Source: Rhizobiaceae bacterium
GTDB taxonomy: Bacteria; Pseudomonadota; Alphaproteobacteria; Rhizobiales; Rhizobiaceae
DNA: 64,000 bases
NCBI GenBank assembly: GCA_029233925.1
Contig: JARGOX010000002.1
Location: forward strand, 310,001-374,000
Direction of reading: 5' to 3'
Positions 26,355 through 35,519 of the stretch are shown here, one piece after another. Position numbers and translations under genes: made by a program. Below the pieces are notes generated by a model. That model saw only the letters and a list, made by a program, of their open reading frames with translations. It was not told the DNA's origin and did not search any database. Every line of letters begins with the position of its first letter. Position 1 is the first letter of the stretch.

Positions 26355-26845
26355 CTTCTCAGCGCAGCGCTACAAACCGCGGCGGGGCAAAACGCGCTGT
26401 GGCTGGCATCGTGCTTGTCCTCTGCGCTGCAATTGTTGCCTTCATGTGCGGGGCGTGGTTTACGGCCGCATTCATTGCCGAGCCGCAGGGATTTGCGGGT
26501 GCCGCCGATGTTCTCCTTGTCGGTATTGTTGCCGCATTGTTGGCTGGGCTCCTGTCGGCCTTTCTCGCCTTGCGACTCAGTCTTCGGGCGCTTGTACTTT
26601 ATGCATTTGGCGCAATGGCCCTGGCCATTTTGAGCGTAGCCATTCTGGTCGTCCGGCTTCAGTCACTGGACAACCGCAGGGATATCTCCAATCACAATCC
26701 GCAGTGTTATCATTGCCCGGTTGACGTGACCGAGCGCATGTCGGGCACATTTCGAGCTCCAGCAACACCAAAACGCGCGGAGGCGCAGCAGCGCGCCAAA
26801 TCATCCCTCCAATCCGCCAGACCACCGACACTTCTTTCAACGTGA
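26351..26845 (+). CDS. Small integral membrane protein of unknown function
   Basis: This 164-residue protein has three hydrophobic segments (about 15-38, 48-75 and 80-103), then a soluble tail with NPQCYHCPVD and basic repeats. It overlaps the monooxygenase gene by four bases (ATGA), so it is translationally coupled and likely real. I recognise no family. Confidence 0.6.
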   Translation: MTSQRSATNRGGAKRAVAGIVLVLCAAIVAFMCGAWFTAAFIAEPQGFAGAADVLLVGIVAALLAGLLSAFLALRLSLRALVLYAFGAMALAILSVAILVVRLQSLDNRRDISNHNPQCYHCPVDVTERMSGTFRAPATPKRAEAQQRAKSSLQSARPPTLLST

Positions 26846-26967
26846 TGGAAGCCTGACGGTTTGCGCTTTGCCACCCTTTCCTGCAACAGTTTGCCTCCAA
26901 CCGGTTGGCGATTACCATCAAGGTGCGGTAGTCTCGCTTTCGCCGCCATTCCTGAACGGAGACACTA

Positions 26968-27792
26968 TTGAAGATATATTTATGCAGTGAGGTCGTGCGC
27001 GATCTCGATTTCGCCGACCAGTGCCGGTTCGCCCGGGACATCGGCTATGACGGGCTTGAGATTGCTCCCTTCACATTGTCCGACGCGCCGCAAAACCTGT
27101 CCGTCAAAGATCTGCGGGCTATTCGGGCGATTGCGGATGGCGAAGGTGTCGCCGTGGCAGGACTGCACTGGCTTCTGGCCGCACCACAAGGCCTTTCGAT
27201 CACATCGACCGATCCTTCAGTGGCAGAAAAGACCCGTGATGTCGGCAAATTTCTGGTGGATATGTGCCGCGAGCTCGGCGGGCACTATCTGGTTCATGGC
27301 TCACCTTTGCAACGCCCGTTGGAACCGGGTCTTGAGGCCGTGGGAAGACGCCAGGGCATCGCCTATTTCGCCGCAATGGCCGAGGCGTCATCGCAAGCCG
27401 GCGTGCGTTATATCCTTGAGCCGCTGTCGCGTGATGACACGGCTTTCATCAACACGGTTGAAGATGCACTGGCCATTATCGATGAAATCGGATCGGAAGC
27501 GCTTGGCACGATGATTGATTCCTACGCTGCCATCAGCAATGGCGAGAATTTGCCGGATCTTCTGCGACGCTGGATTCCCCGGGGCGCAATCAGCCATGTC
27601 CATTTCAATGACGACAACAAGCGCGGGCCGGGCGAAGGCACAACGGACTTTGGCGCCGTCGTCGAACTTTTGCGCCAACTTGACTATAACGGCACGACTG
27701 CAGTAGAGCCGTTCATCTACAATCCGGATGGCCCTTGCTGCGCGGCGCGCTCCATCGGCTACCTGCGCGGCCTCATGGAACGGAGCCGCTGA
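26968..27792 (+). CDS. Xylose-isomerase-like TIM-barrel sugar isomerase/epimerase
   Basis: This 274-residue AP-endonuclease-2-type TIM barrel has metal-ligand positions in YILEPLSRD, IDSYAAIS and HVHFNDDN and a C-terminal TTAVEPF. Such enzymes isomerise or epimerise keto sugars or act on inositol-type ketones. It opens the catabolic gene group that follows. The TTG at 26968 is taken as the start since CGGAGAC precedes it and MKIYLCSEV is a natural first strand. A second, distantly related barrel is encoded 0.8 kb downstream. Confidence 0.8.
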   Translation: MKIYLCSEVVRDLDFADQCRFARDIGYDGLEIAPFTLSDAPQNLSVKDLRAIRAIADGEGVAVAGLHWLLAAPQGLSITSTDPSVAEKTRDVGKFLVDMCRELGGHYLVHGSPLQRPLEPGLEAVGRRQGIAYFAAMAEASSQAGVRYILEPLSRDDTAFINTVEDALAIIDEIGSEALGTMIDSYAAISNGENLPDLLRRWIPRGAISHVHFNDDNKRGPGEGTTDFGAVVELLRQLDYNGTTAVEPFIYNPDGPCCAARSIGYLRGLMERSR

Positions 27793-27821
27793 CCGGTATA
27801 GCTCAACCTGTTGGGAGCCCA

Positions 27822-28478
27822 ATGTCACTTTCTTCAGAAATCCTGGTTGAAGCCCAGGGCCGCAACCGCCGCAATCCAGAGGCGACAAAGGCATCCATCC
27901 TGGCGGCTGCCCGGATGGAATTTGCAGCCAAGGGACTTGACGGCGCCCGCGTCGACCAGATTGCCAAACGTGCCAAGGCAAACAAGCAGCTTGTCTATTA
28001 CTACTTCGGAAGCAAGGATAGCCTCTACAAGGCTGCGCTGGACGCCACCTATGCGGAAATCCGCGCGCGCGAACGCGAGCTTGACCTCAGTGCCCTGCCG
28101 CCACGTGACGCGATGGTCAAGCTGATCGATTTTTCACTCAACTATCTCAATCAACATCGCGAATTCATTCGCATGCTTGCCGACGAGAACGCCCATGGCG
28201 CGCGCCATGTGCGCAGTTCCGACATGGCGCTGGAAACCAACTCTCCGCTTCTCGAACTGATCGCGGAAACCCTGGAACGCGGTGAAGTAGAAGGCACGTT
28301 CCGTGCCGGTGTCGATCCGCTTGAGCTCTATGTTTCCATTGCCGGCATGACATTTTTCTACTTCGCCAACGGTTTGACCATGTCGGCGATTTTCGGCCGG
28401 GACCTCACCAGAGATGAAGCGGTCAGTTCCTATCGGGACCATATCGTGTCCTTGACACTAAACGGACTGCGGCCCTGA
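27822..28478 (+). CDS. TetR-family transcriptional regulator
   Basis: This 218-residue protein has a classic TetR helix-turn-helix (ILAAARMEFAAKGLDGARVDQIAKRAKANKQLVYYYFGSKDSLY), then a helical ligand-binding domain of the RutR/TetR_C type. It lies immediately upstream of two 20-bp palindromes (28484-28503 and 29450-29469) placed over the -35 regions of the following genes. It is therefore the likely repressor of the isomerase, epimerase, aldolase and transporter cluster. The ATG at 27822 has GGGAG four bases before it. Confidence 0.88.
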   Translation: MSLSSEILVEAQGRNRRNPEATKASILAAARMEFAAKGLDGARVDQIAKRAKANKQLVYYYFGSKDSLYKAALDATYAEIRARERELDLSALPPRDAMVKLIDFSLNYLNQHREFIRMLADENAHGARHVRSSDMALETNSPLLELIAETLERGEVEGTFRAGVDPLELYVSIAGMTFFYFANGLTMSAIFGRDLTRDEAVSSYRDHIVSLTLNGLRP

Positions 28479-28483
28479 GCATA

Positions 28484-28503
28484 TTTCAACCATATGGTTG
28501 AAA
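28484..28503. promoter_or_regulatory. Perfect 20-bp palindrome, TetR operator 1
   Basis: TTTCAACCATATGGTTGAAA is its own reverse complement. The right arm contains TTGAAA, a -35 box with TAAGCT 18 bases downstream as -10. It sits six bases after the TetR gene and before the isomerase gene at 28562. A near copy occurs at 29450, which supports a shared operator. Confidence 0.85.
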
Positions 28504-28561
28504 ATTTGCAAACTCTTCCGCTAAGCTTGTCATTCCTGACACGCTGAGAGGACTGCCGCCT

Positions 28562-29428
28562 ATGAAAATCAGTATTGTAACCGACGAATTGTCGGCGGAC
28601 CCTGAGACCGCTTTCGAGCTTGGTCTGGAATGGGGCGTCTCGCATTTCGAATTGCGCGGCGTTTACGATCAGCGTGTGCCGCGGCTGGCGGGACATGTCA
28701 GGCAGCGGCTCATCCGGGCAATTCGCTCCCTGGGTGTCACCATCACCGCAATTTCGCCTGGCCTGTTCAAAATTCCCTTTCCGGCCGCCGCGCCGCAACA
28801 CTCCAATCTGGGCTGGATGGGTGCCGGATTTCACCGATCCTGGGCAGACTTGCGGGCTCTGCTTGACGATCACCAGAATAATCTCCTGCCAGAGGCACTG
28901 GACTTCGCGCAGGAGGTGGGCGCATCCCATCTGATTGCTTTCAGTTTTCATCGCGACGGAGCCCCGGCTGGACCTGCCCCGCAGGCGCTTGTCGACGTGA
29001 TCGCAAGCGCAACGCAGCGTGCTGCAGACAGAGGCATGACCCTGCTGATCGAAACCGAGGAAGGCCACTGGGCCAATACGGGCGAAAGCTCAGCCGCACT
29101 TGCCCGGCGTATCAACCATCCGGCGCTGGCGATCAACTGGGATCCGGCAAATGCATGCATCGACGGTGATACGCCTTTTCCGGACGGCTATGCATCTGTC
29201 AGACCATTTGTACAGAATGTTCACTTCAAGGACGTCCACGTGCCGGTGGATGGCGCCTGGACCATTGTTGAGGAGGGGGACGTCGATTGGAGTGGTCAAA
29301 TCGCCGCTCTGGTGGCAGATCATTACACGGGCGCGATCGCCATCGAGCCCCATCTTTCACCCTCGGTTTCATCCACACGCAAAGCACTGGAGCGTCTGAG
29401 AGTACTCATAAAGGACGCTCAACACTAG
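28562..29428 (+). CDS. TIM-barrel sugar phosphate isomerase/epimerase-like protein
   Basis: This 288-residue xylose-isomerase-like barrel has TLLIETEEGHWANTGESS, INWDPANACID and NVHFKDVHVP, which hold the usual metal-binding Glu, Asp and His, and a C-terminal AIEPHL. It likely isomerises or epimerises a sugar-derived ketone. It is the first gene controlled by TetR operator 1. It shares only fold-level similarity with the protein at 26968-27792. Confidence 0.8.
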   Translation: MKISIVTDELSADPETAFELGLEWGVSHFELRGVYDQRVPRLAGHVRQRLIRAIRSLGVTITAISPGLFKIPFPAAAPQHSNLGWMGAGFHRSWADLRALLDDHQNNLLPEALDFAQEVGASHLIAFSFHRDGAPAGPAPQALVDVIASATQRAADRGMTLLIETEEGHWANTGESSAALARRINHPALAINWDPANACIDGDTPFPDGYASVRPFVQNVHFKDVHVPVDGAWTIVEEGDVDWSGQIAALVADHYTGAIAIEPHLSPSVSSTRKALERLRVLIKDAQH

Positions 29429-29449
29429 CAAAAGGTGGCTTTTCGATTC

Positions 29450-29469
29450 TTTCAACTAAATAGTTGAAA
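29450..29469. promoter_or_regulatory. Near-perfect 20-bp palindrome, TetR operator 2
   Basis: TTTCAACTAAATAGTTGAAA has 9 of 10 matching arm positions and shares the TTTCAACYA arms with operator 1. TTGAAA in the right arm can serve as -35, with TAGCGT 17 bases downstream. It lies before the epimerase gene at 29526, the head of a long operon. Confidence 0.82.
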
Positions 29470-29525
29470 CTTTTCTAAAGACGCGCTAGCGTGAGCGTGG
29501 TTGAGGTGAAGCACAGGAATTCAGA

Positions 29526-30617
29526 ATGCCGGCGACAAAACAAAATCGAACTGCTCCAGACGCCTTTTCAGCCGCGCCAACCGGTTCTGCCGGTGTGTTG
29601 CCAGACAAGTTTGACAGCGTCGAACAGCTTGACGAATTCCTCGCGCAGCCCAGCCAGTCACTGATCGACGACCTGGCCGATGTCGACGGCGATATCCTGA
29701 TCCTCGGTGTTGCAGGGAAAATGGGGCCAACTCTGGCGCGCCTTGCCCGCAATGCTGCACCCGACAAGAAAATTACCGGCGTTGCGCGTTTCAGCGAGCC
29801 AGGCCTGCGGCAAGATCTTGAACAGGCCGGAATCGAGACCATCAAGGCTGATCTGCTGGACGCCGACCAGGTCAACGCCTTGCCGCGCACCAAAAACGTC
29901 ATCTTCATGGCCGGCATGAAATTCGGCGCCAGCGGCAACCAGCCACAGACCTGGGCGATGAATGTCCATTGTCCGAGTATTGTCGCCTCGACATTTCATG
30001 AATCGCGCATCGTGGCTTTTTCGACCGGTAACATCTATCCGCTGGTCAATGTCATGCATCAGGGCTCCACGGAAACGTCACCGACAGGACCACGCGGCGA
30101 ATATGCGCAATCGTGCCTTGGACGCGAGCGGATGTTTGAATATTTCTCCAAACGCCATGAAACACCCGGGCGGCTGATCCGCCTGAACTATGCGATCGAC
30201 CTTCGGTATGGCGTGCTTTACGACCTGGCCAGCCGCATCAAGGCGGGAACGCCCATTGACCTTTCCCTGATGGGCCATGTCAATGTTATCTGGCAGGGCG
30301 ATGCCAATGCCCAGACATTGCGATCCCTTCGCCATTGCACCACCCCCGCATCACCGCTCAATGTCAGTGGTCCGGAAACGCTTTCGGTGCGCTGGCTTGC
30401 CGAAGAACTCGCCGCCCGTCTCGACACCATGGCCAAGCTCGAGGGGACAGAATCAGAAACCGCATGGCTGACCAACAGTGCAGAGGCGACCCGCCTGTTC
30501 GGTTATCCGAGCGTGCCCCTGAGTGTCATGCTGGACTGGGTTGCCAATTGGGTTGCGCATGAACGGCCAAGTTTCAACAAGCCGACAAAATTCGAGGTGC
30601 GCGACGGTGACTTCTGA
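29526..30617 (+). CDS. NAD(P)-dependent epimerase/dehydratase family protein
   Basis: This 363-residue extended-SDR-like protein has a 55-residue N-terminal extension rich in Ser/Asp. The Rossmann motif is ILILGVAGKMGPTLA, a GxxGxxG variant. The catalytic region is SYK-like but altered: STGNIYP, then a YAQSCLGRE stretch with Tyr and no clear Lys at +4. This may mean a dehydrogenase/epimerase variant. It lies under TetR operator 2 and overlaps the next gene by 11 bases. Likely acts on the same sugar-acid pathway. Confidence 0.75.
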   Translation: MPATKQNRTAPDAFSAAPTGSAGVLPDKFDSVEQLDEFLAQPSQSLIDDLADVDGDILILGVAGKMGPTLARLARNAAPDKKITGVARFSEPGLRQDLEQAGIETIKADLLDADQVNALPRTKNVIFMAGMKFGASGNQPQTWAMNVHCPSIVASTFHESRIVAFSTGNIYPLVNVMHQGSTETSPTGPRGEYAQSCLGRERMFEYFSKRHETPGRLIRLNYAIDLRYGVLYDLASRIKAGTPIDLSLMGHVNVIWQGDANAQTLRSLRHCTTPASPLNVSGPETLSVRWLAEELAARLDTMAKLEGTESETAWLTNSAEATRLFGYPSVPLSVMLDWVANWVAHERPSFNKPTKFEVRDGDF

Positions 30618-31449
30618 GCGCTTGCCCATCATTGATCTCGATTTGAGCGATGTCGAATCCGGCATGGCCCTGTCCAGCGAGGCCGGCTGGAATCAGACCG
30701 CGGATGATTGGCGCCATTTCATTACCAACGGTCAGGCCATCGGTGTTCGTGCGCCGGGCGGCCGCCTTGTCGGCAGTGCGGCTGCTCTGCCCTATGACGG
30801 TCCTTTCGGTTTCATCGGCATGGTGCTGGTAACCCCGCAATGGCGGCGGCGCGGCATCGCAACACAATTGGTGGACCAATGCATCAAAGTGCTTTGCGAA
30901 AAAGGGCTGACGCCCGTGCTTGATGCCACGGCGGATGGAGAAGCCGTTTACCGCAAGCAGGGTTTTGTTCCGCAATTCCGTTTTGATCGCTGGGAGCGCC
31001 CGGCCCTCACATCGCCCGACAAGACCGCGCAGACAGATGCTCCTTCCGTATGCGCCATGGCCACTCTGGTGGATCTGGATCACGAGGCTTTTGGCGCAGA
31101 TCGACGCCGCCTCATGGCCGACTTTCTGGACCGCAACGCAACAAAGGCTCTTTGCGCTGAAGACAACAGTGGTTTCGCCCTGGTCAGGGACGGACGGCGC
31201 GCGGCGCAGGCCGGCCCAGTGGTTGCGTCATCGCAACACCAGGCGCTGCAACTTCTGGAAAGGCTTGTTGCTGGTGTACACGGTGCATTGTTCATCGATG
31301 TGCCCTCCACCTGGCAGGATATCGGTCGATGGCTTGGTGAGAGCGGTTTTGCCATTCAACGCAGCTTCGCACGCATGGCGCTGGACCGCGCCAGGCCCTT
31401 TGGAAATCCCCAGCATCTGTTTGCTGTCGCAGGTCCGGAGTTCGGTTGA
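30607..31449 (+). CDS. GNAT-family N-acetyltransferase, two-domain
   Basis: This protein has about 280 residues. The N-terminal GNAT domain has the acetyl-CoA loop TPQWRRRGIATQLV. The C-terminal part resembles the GNAT_18-type domain found at the end of such proteins (ALFIDVPS..IGRWLGESGF). It probably acetylates a sugar amine or amino compound of the pathway, or regulates an enzyme. The GTG at 30607 overlaps the epimerase stop and has GAGGTG upstream. The stop overlaps the next start. Confidence 0.78.
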   Translation: MTSERLPIIDLDLSDVESGMALSSEAGWNQTADDWRHFITNGQAIGVRAPGGRLVGSAAALPYDGPFGFIGMVLVTPQWRRRGIATQLVDQCIKVLCEKGLTPVLDATADGEAVYRKQGFVPQFRFDRWERPALTSPDKTAQTDAPSVCAMATLVDLDHEAFGADRRRLMADFLDRNATKALCAEDNSGFALVRDGRRAAQAGPVVASSQHQALQLLERLVAGVHGALFIDVPSTWQDIGRWLGESGFAIQRSFARMALDRARPFGNPQHLFAVAGPEFG

Positions 31450-32531
31450 TGACGATCCATGAAAATACCCCTGTTTCCGATCAGACTGGCCAGGCGGATG
31501 ATCCGTTGAACATTATCCGACAGGGAACCGTGATTCCGGCGCATCCGCTGGCACTGGACGCAAACCGCAAACTCGACCCGCGGCGCCAGCGCGCCTTGAC
31601 CCGTTACTATCTTGATGCCGGTGTTGGCGGTCTTGCTGTCGGCGTGCATACGACCCAGTTCGCCATTCGTGAAAATGGTCTTTACAGCGAAGTTCTGGGC
31701 CTTGCCTCTGAAACGGCGGCCAAGTGGACTGACCGGCCTCTGGCCATGGTCGCCGGTCTTGCCGGCCCGACCCGGCAGGCTGCGGCAGAAGCCCAAACAG
31801 CCAAATCGCTCGGCTATCACGCCGGCCTTCTCAGTCTGGCGGCCCTGAAGGGTCAGGACACGGATGCGCTGATCGCCCATTGTGCGACCGTGGCACAGGA
31901 AATTCCGCTGATCGGCTTTTATCTTCAGCCAGCCGTCGGCGGCCTGCATCTGGATACGCAATTCTGGACGCGCTTTGCTGCAATCCCCAATGTCATAGCG
32001 ATCAAGGTGGCGCCCTTCCATCGCTACCGCACACTTGATGTGGTGCGCGGTGTGGTCGCGGCGGGCGCCGAGAACCGGGTTTCCCTCTACACCGGCAATG
32101 ACGACCACATCGTTCTTGATCTGGTCACCCCCTATACAGTCATGCGCCAGGGCAAGCCTGTCACCGTGCGCTTTGTCGGCGGTCTTCTGGGACATTGGTC
32201 CGTATGGACCAAAGGTGCCGTCGAACTATTCCGACGCTGCCGGGAAGCAGCTTCCGAGCCATCTGTCGACGCCGATCTGCTGGCGCTCGACAGCCGGGTA
32301 ACCGATTGCAATGCGGCGTTTTTTGATGTGGCCAATGACTTTCACGGTTGCATTGCCGGTTGCCATGAGGTGTTGCGCAGACAGGGACTGCTGGAAGGCA
32401 CCTGGTGTCTGGACCCCCATGAGGGCCTCAGCCCCGGCCAATCCGCAGAGATCGACCGGGTGCTGGAGCAGCATGGCGATCTGTCCGATGACGCGTTTGT
32501 CGCCACCAACCTCGAACGATGGTTGGATTAG
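31449..32531 (+). CDS. Dihydrodipicolinate synthase/N-acetylneuraminate lyase family protein
   Basis: This 360-residue class I aldolase-type barrel has the Schiff-base Lys at K186 (NVIAIKVAPF) and Tyr in IGFYLQP. It is longer than typical DHDPS (about 295), with an added C-terminal helical part. Such proteins split or form 2-oxo-3-deoxy sugar acids, so the likely step is cleavage or dehydration of a keto-deoxy acid. The ATG at 31449 overlaps the GNAT stop (TGATG). It follows an epimerase and precedes an enolase-superfamily dehydratase, a natural order for sugar-acid catabolism. Confidence 0.82.
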   Translation: MTIHENTPVSDQTGQADDPLNIIRQGTVIPAHPLALDANRKLDPRRQRALTRYYLDAGVGGLAVGVHTTQFAIRENGLYSEVLGLASETAAKWTDRPLAMVAGLAGPTRQAAAEAQTAKSLGYHAGLLSLAALKGQDTDALIAHCATVAQEIPLIGFYLQPAVGGLHLDTQFWTRFAAIPNVIAIKVAPFHRYRTLDVVRGVVAAGAENRVSLYTGNDDHIVLDLVTPYTVMRQGKPVTVRFVGGLLGHWSVWTKGAVELFRRCREAASEPSVDADLLALDSRVTDCNAAFFDVANDFHGCIAGCHEVLRRQGLLEGTWCLDPHEGLSPGQSAEIDRVLEQHGDLSDDAFVATNLERWLD

Positions 32532-33671
32532 ATGAAGATACGGTCGATCGAAACATTCGTTCTGGAATTTCCGTTCAGGTCGCCTTTCCTGATCGCCGGC
32601 GGTGTCGCCGGTGCACCAGGCACACCATCGCCGCGCATATTCGTTCGCCTTGAAAGCGAAAGCGGCGCCATCGGCTGGGGCGAGGCTACACCGACACCGC
32701 GCTGGACCTATGAAACCACGGAAACCATCGTTTCCACCATAGAAAAATACCTTGTGCCCGCCGTCAAAGGCATCGAAATCTGGAATTTTGACGCACTGCA
32801 CCACGCCATGGATCGCGCCATCAGCCCGGGCGTCACGACCGGATCTCCGCTGGCAAAATCAGCTCTCGACATTGCCATGCATGATGCGCTCGGCCATGCA
32901 TTGAATGTTCCGGTCTATCAGCTGATGGGTGGCTGTCGCAGAAAGACATTCGACCTTTCCTGGATGATTTCAGTCTCCGATCCCTCGCAGGCCGGGCAAT
33001 TGGCAGAAGAGGGCCTGGCGGCTGGCTATGATGTTTTTGACGTAAAGGTCGGCATGCATGGCGAGGCAGGTGACCTTGAACTGGTACGCGCAACGCGCAA
33101 GGTCGTCGGAGACCGCACAATTCTGGTGGACGCCAATCGCGGCTATCGGCTTGCCGCGGCAAAACGTCAGGCCCGGCACTTTGCCGACCTGGATGTCACG
33201 CTTTTCGAACAGCCGCTCGACGGGTTCAATCTTTCCGGTTACCGCACGCTTGCGGCGTCCAGCTGCGTTGAAATCGGCATTGATGAATCGCTCAGAAGCG
33301 TCGCCGATCTTGTGGAATATGCCCGCGCGGATGCCATCCATGTGGCGGTTGCCAAATTGCAGCGCAATGGCGGCTTTCATCGTTCGCGGCAATTGTGCCA
33401 GACTGCCGAAGCCGCCGGGCTTGGCCTGTCGATGTCCGGTTTGACCGAAACCGATCTCGGCCTTGCTGCAAGCCTGCACCTGGCCGCCGCTTTCGGCATC
33501 TCACCGCTGCAGCTCAATGGTCCGCAATATATCGAGAGCCCGTTCCTTTCCACACGGGTGTGGAAAGGTGGAGGCCAGGTGAATTTACCTGAAGGACCCG
33601 GCCTCGGCGTCGACGTGGACGAAAGCTGGGTTCGAAAACATGCCGTAGGAGTCAGTCTTGAACATGATTAA
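32532..33671 (+). CDS. Mandelate racemase/muconate lactonizing enzyme family protein
   Basis: This 379-residue enolase-superfamily enzyme has metal ligands D200 (VDANRGY), E226 (EQPL) and D251 (IDES), with a likely acid/base Lys at K275. The usual KxK base pair reads D170-V-K172, so the first lysine is replaced. It likely dehydrates or isomerises an acid sugar. It begins directly after the aldolase stop with no spacer, so it is tightly coupled. Confidence 0.83.
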   Translation: MKIRSIETFVLEFPFRSPFLIAGGVAGAPGTPSPRIFVRLESESGAIGWGEATPTPRWTYETTETIVSTIEKYLVPAVKGIEIWNFDALHHAMDRAISPGVTTGSPLAKSALDIAMHDALGHALNVPVYQLMGGCRRKTFDLSWMISVSDPSQAGQLAEEGLAAGYDVFDVKVGMHGEAGDLELVRATRKVVGDRTILVDANRGYRLAAAKRQARHFADLDVTLFEQPLDGFNLSGYRTLAASSCVEIGIDESLRSVADLVEYARADAIHVAVAKLQRNGGFHRSRQLCQTAEAAGLGLSMSGLTETDLGLAASLHLAAAFGISPLQLNGPQYIESPFLSTRVWKGGGQVNLPEGPGLGVDVDESWVRKHAVGVSLEHD

Positions 33672-34428
33672 GCGAAAATTTTTCGAGTGGCTGCCTGCAT
33701 CCCTGATGTTTCTGGGTTTGCTTGTCCTGTGGCAACTGGCCGTATCAGGGCTCGGACTGCGCGAATATATCCTCCCAAGCCCCGCCGCAGTCGCCCATGC
33801 CCTGTTTTCCAGCGAGATCAACTGGACAGGCCATATCATCGTCACCGGAACAGCCATTCTCGGCGCGTTCCTGATCGCTGCCATCGGCGGCATTGCGCTG
33901 GGCACGCTCACCGCATGGTCAACCGTCATGGGCCGGGCGCTGATGCCATTTCTGGTTTTCGTCAATACATTGCCGAAAGTGGCCGTCGCGCCGCTCTTTC
34001 TGCTGTGGTTTGGCTATGGCATCTTTCCCAATATGCTGATCGGTGCGCTGATCGGGTTTTTTCCCGTGGTCATCAATACCGCAGTGGGTCTGACGCAGAT
34101 CGATGAAGACATGCTGGATCTTGGCCGTGTCTTCAATGCGCCGAAGTGGAAAGTCTTTGCAAAGATCCGCATACCCAATGCCTATCCCTATATTCTCAGC
34201 GCTTTGAAGGTCACGGCGACTGCCGCAGTGGTTGGTGCCATTGTCGGCGAATTCGTCGCATCTCAAAGCGGGCTCGGCTACGTAATCATCACCAGCCAGA
34301 GCAGTCTGAACACGCCGCTGGCCTTCGGTGCCCTGGTCTGGATCTCGATCCTCGGCCTCGCACTTTATGGTGCCGTTGCGGTTTTGTCGCGTGTACTGGC
34401 CCCGTGGGCCGAAGGTCAAGAAAACTAA
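33658..34428 (+). CDS. ABC transporter permease, SsuC/TauC/ThiX-like
   Basis: This 256-residue membrane protein has six or so helices and the BPD-type loop EFVASQSGLGYVIITSQSSL. The FPVVINTAVGLTQID stretch is typical of nitrate/sulphonate/thiamine-precursor permeases. It pairs with the binding protein at 34447 and the ATPase at 35520. The TTG at 33658 is used because GGAG lies six bases before it. An ATG at 33664 is too far from that site. It overlaps the enolase gene by 14 bases. Confidence 0.85.
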   Translation: MNMIKRKFFEWLPASLMFLGLLVLWQLAVSGLGLREYILPSPAAVAHALFSSEINWTGHIIVTGTAILGAFLIAAIGGIALGTLTAWSTVMGRALMPFLVFVNTLPKVAVAPLFLLWFGYGIFPNMLIGALIGFFPVVINTAVGLTQIDEDMLDLGRVFNAPKWKVFAKIRIPNAYPYILSALKVTATAAVVGAIVGEFVASQSGLGYVIITSQSSLNTPLAFGALVWISILGLALYGAVAVLSRVLAPWAEGQEN

Positions 34429-34446
34429 ACACAGAGGAGCACTGTC

Positions 34447-35436
34447 ATGTTGAAAAAAATACTTGCGATTACAGCGGTTTTGGGCGTCATCGCCTCACCA
34501 GCCGCAGCACTGGAAAAATTCAAATTTGCACTCAACTGGTTCCCCGTTGGTGACCATGCAGCCTATTGGGTTGCTCTGGAAAAGGGTTATTTTGCTGACC
34601 GCGGTCTGGATGTAACCCTGGAAAATTCCAAAGGCTCGGGCGATTCCATCGCCAAGGTCGATACGGGTGCTGCAGATGCAGGCCTTGCCGATAGCGGTGT
34701 GGTCATTGCCTCGCTGGCACGCGGCACAACCATCAAGGTCGTCGGCATGGTGTTCGACAAGACGCCACTCAATGTGTTTTCCAGCACAGACAACCCAATC
34801 GTCAATCCGAAGGATCTGGAAGGCAAGACAATTGGTGCGCCTCCCGGAGACGGACAGCGTCAGATCTGGCCGGCCTTTGCCAAGGCCAACAATATCGATG
34901 AAAGCAAGGTGACATGGGTCAATATCGAGCCTGCCGCCAAGATTGCAGCGCTGGCTGAAAAACGTGTCGACGCCGTGGCCGACTACACGACCGGCCTGCC
35001 GCTTTATGAAAAACCGATGGGCGAAGGCAAAGTGGCAATGATGCCCTGGGCTGACCATGGTCTCAACATGTACTCCATGTCGATCATTGCCAGTGCAGAA
35101 ACCATGACAGAACGCCCGGAAGACCTGAAGAACTTTCTTGAGGCCGCCTATATGGGATGGCGCGATGTCATGATGGACCCCGATGCAGCCATGGCCATTT
35201 TCAAGAAACGCGTCCCCGAAATCGACGAGAAGCTGATTGGCGCGAACATGAAGATGGGCCTCAAGCTGATGCAGACGGACCGTTACAAGGACAATGGCAT
35301 CGGTTGGGTTGAAGAAGCCAAAATGTGTGCTTCGGTCGATCTTGTGAACACCTACATGGGCCTGCCCCGCGAAGTTGATTGCAAGAACGTCTTCACCACG
35401 GAATTTCTGACCAAAGTGGAAATGCCTGCCCAGTAA
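34447..35436 (+). CDS. ABC transporter binding protein, NMT1/THI5-like (SsuA/TauA type)
   Basis: This 329-residue exported protein has a signal peptide (MLKKILAITAVLGVIASPAAA). The mature domain has KFALNWFPVGDHAAYWVALEKGYFADRGLDV, a strong NMT1/THI5 hallmark shared with pyrimidine/thiamine-precursor and sulphonate binders. The ribosome site AGGAG is seven bases upstream. It should capture the cluster's substrate, an aromatic, heterocyclic or acidic compound. No copy of the ThiY motif set is complete enough to name it. Confidence 0.85.
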   Translation: MLKKILAITAVLGVIASPAAALEKFKFALNWFPVGDHAAYWVALEKGYFADRGLDVTLENSKGSGDSIAKVDTGAADAGLADSGVVIASLARGTTIKVVGMVFDKTPLNVFSSTDNPIVNPKDLEGKTIGAPPGDGQRQIWPAFAKANNIDESKVTWVNIEPAAKIAALAEKRVDAVADYTTGLPLYEKPMGEGKVAMMPWADHGLNMYSMSIIASAETMTERPEDLKNFLEAAYMGWRDVMMDPDAAMAIFKKRVPEIDEKLIGANMKMGLKLMQTDRYKDNGIGWVEEAKMCASVDLVNTYMGLPREVDCKNVFTTEFLTKVEMPAQ

Positions 35437-35440
35437 GGGT

Positions 35441-35515
35441 CAGGTCCACAATCAACAGGTCCGCAATTATAGGGCCCGCAGTTACAAGGCCGTCGGTCAA
35501 AAGGCAGGAGCAACA
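35441..35515 (+). repeat. Five imperfect 15-bp tandem units before the ATPase gene
   Basis: Units at 35441, 35456, 35471, 35486 and 35501 align with exact 15-base periodicity. The first two are CAGGTCCACAATCAA and CAGGTCCGCAATTAT. Later units drift but keep an AGG(C/T)C core. The array fills the spacer between the binding-protein stop and the ATPase start, and the last unit supplies the AGGAG ribosome site. Confidence 0.65.
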
Positions 35516-35519
35516 GGTG

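Noticed and set aside
35379-35519. N-terminal extension of the ATPase through the 15-bp repeats
   Set aside because: The frame is open, but the ATPase fold begins at 35520 with a ribosome site and the extension overlaps the binding-protein gene.
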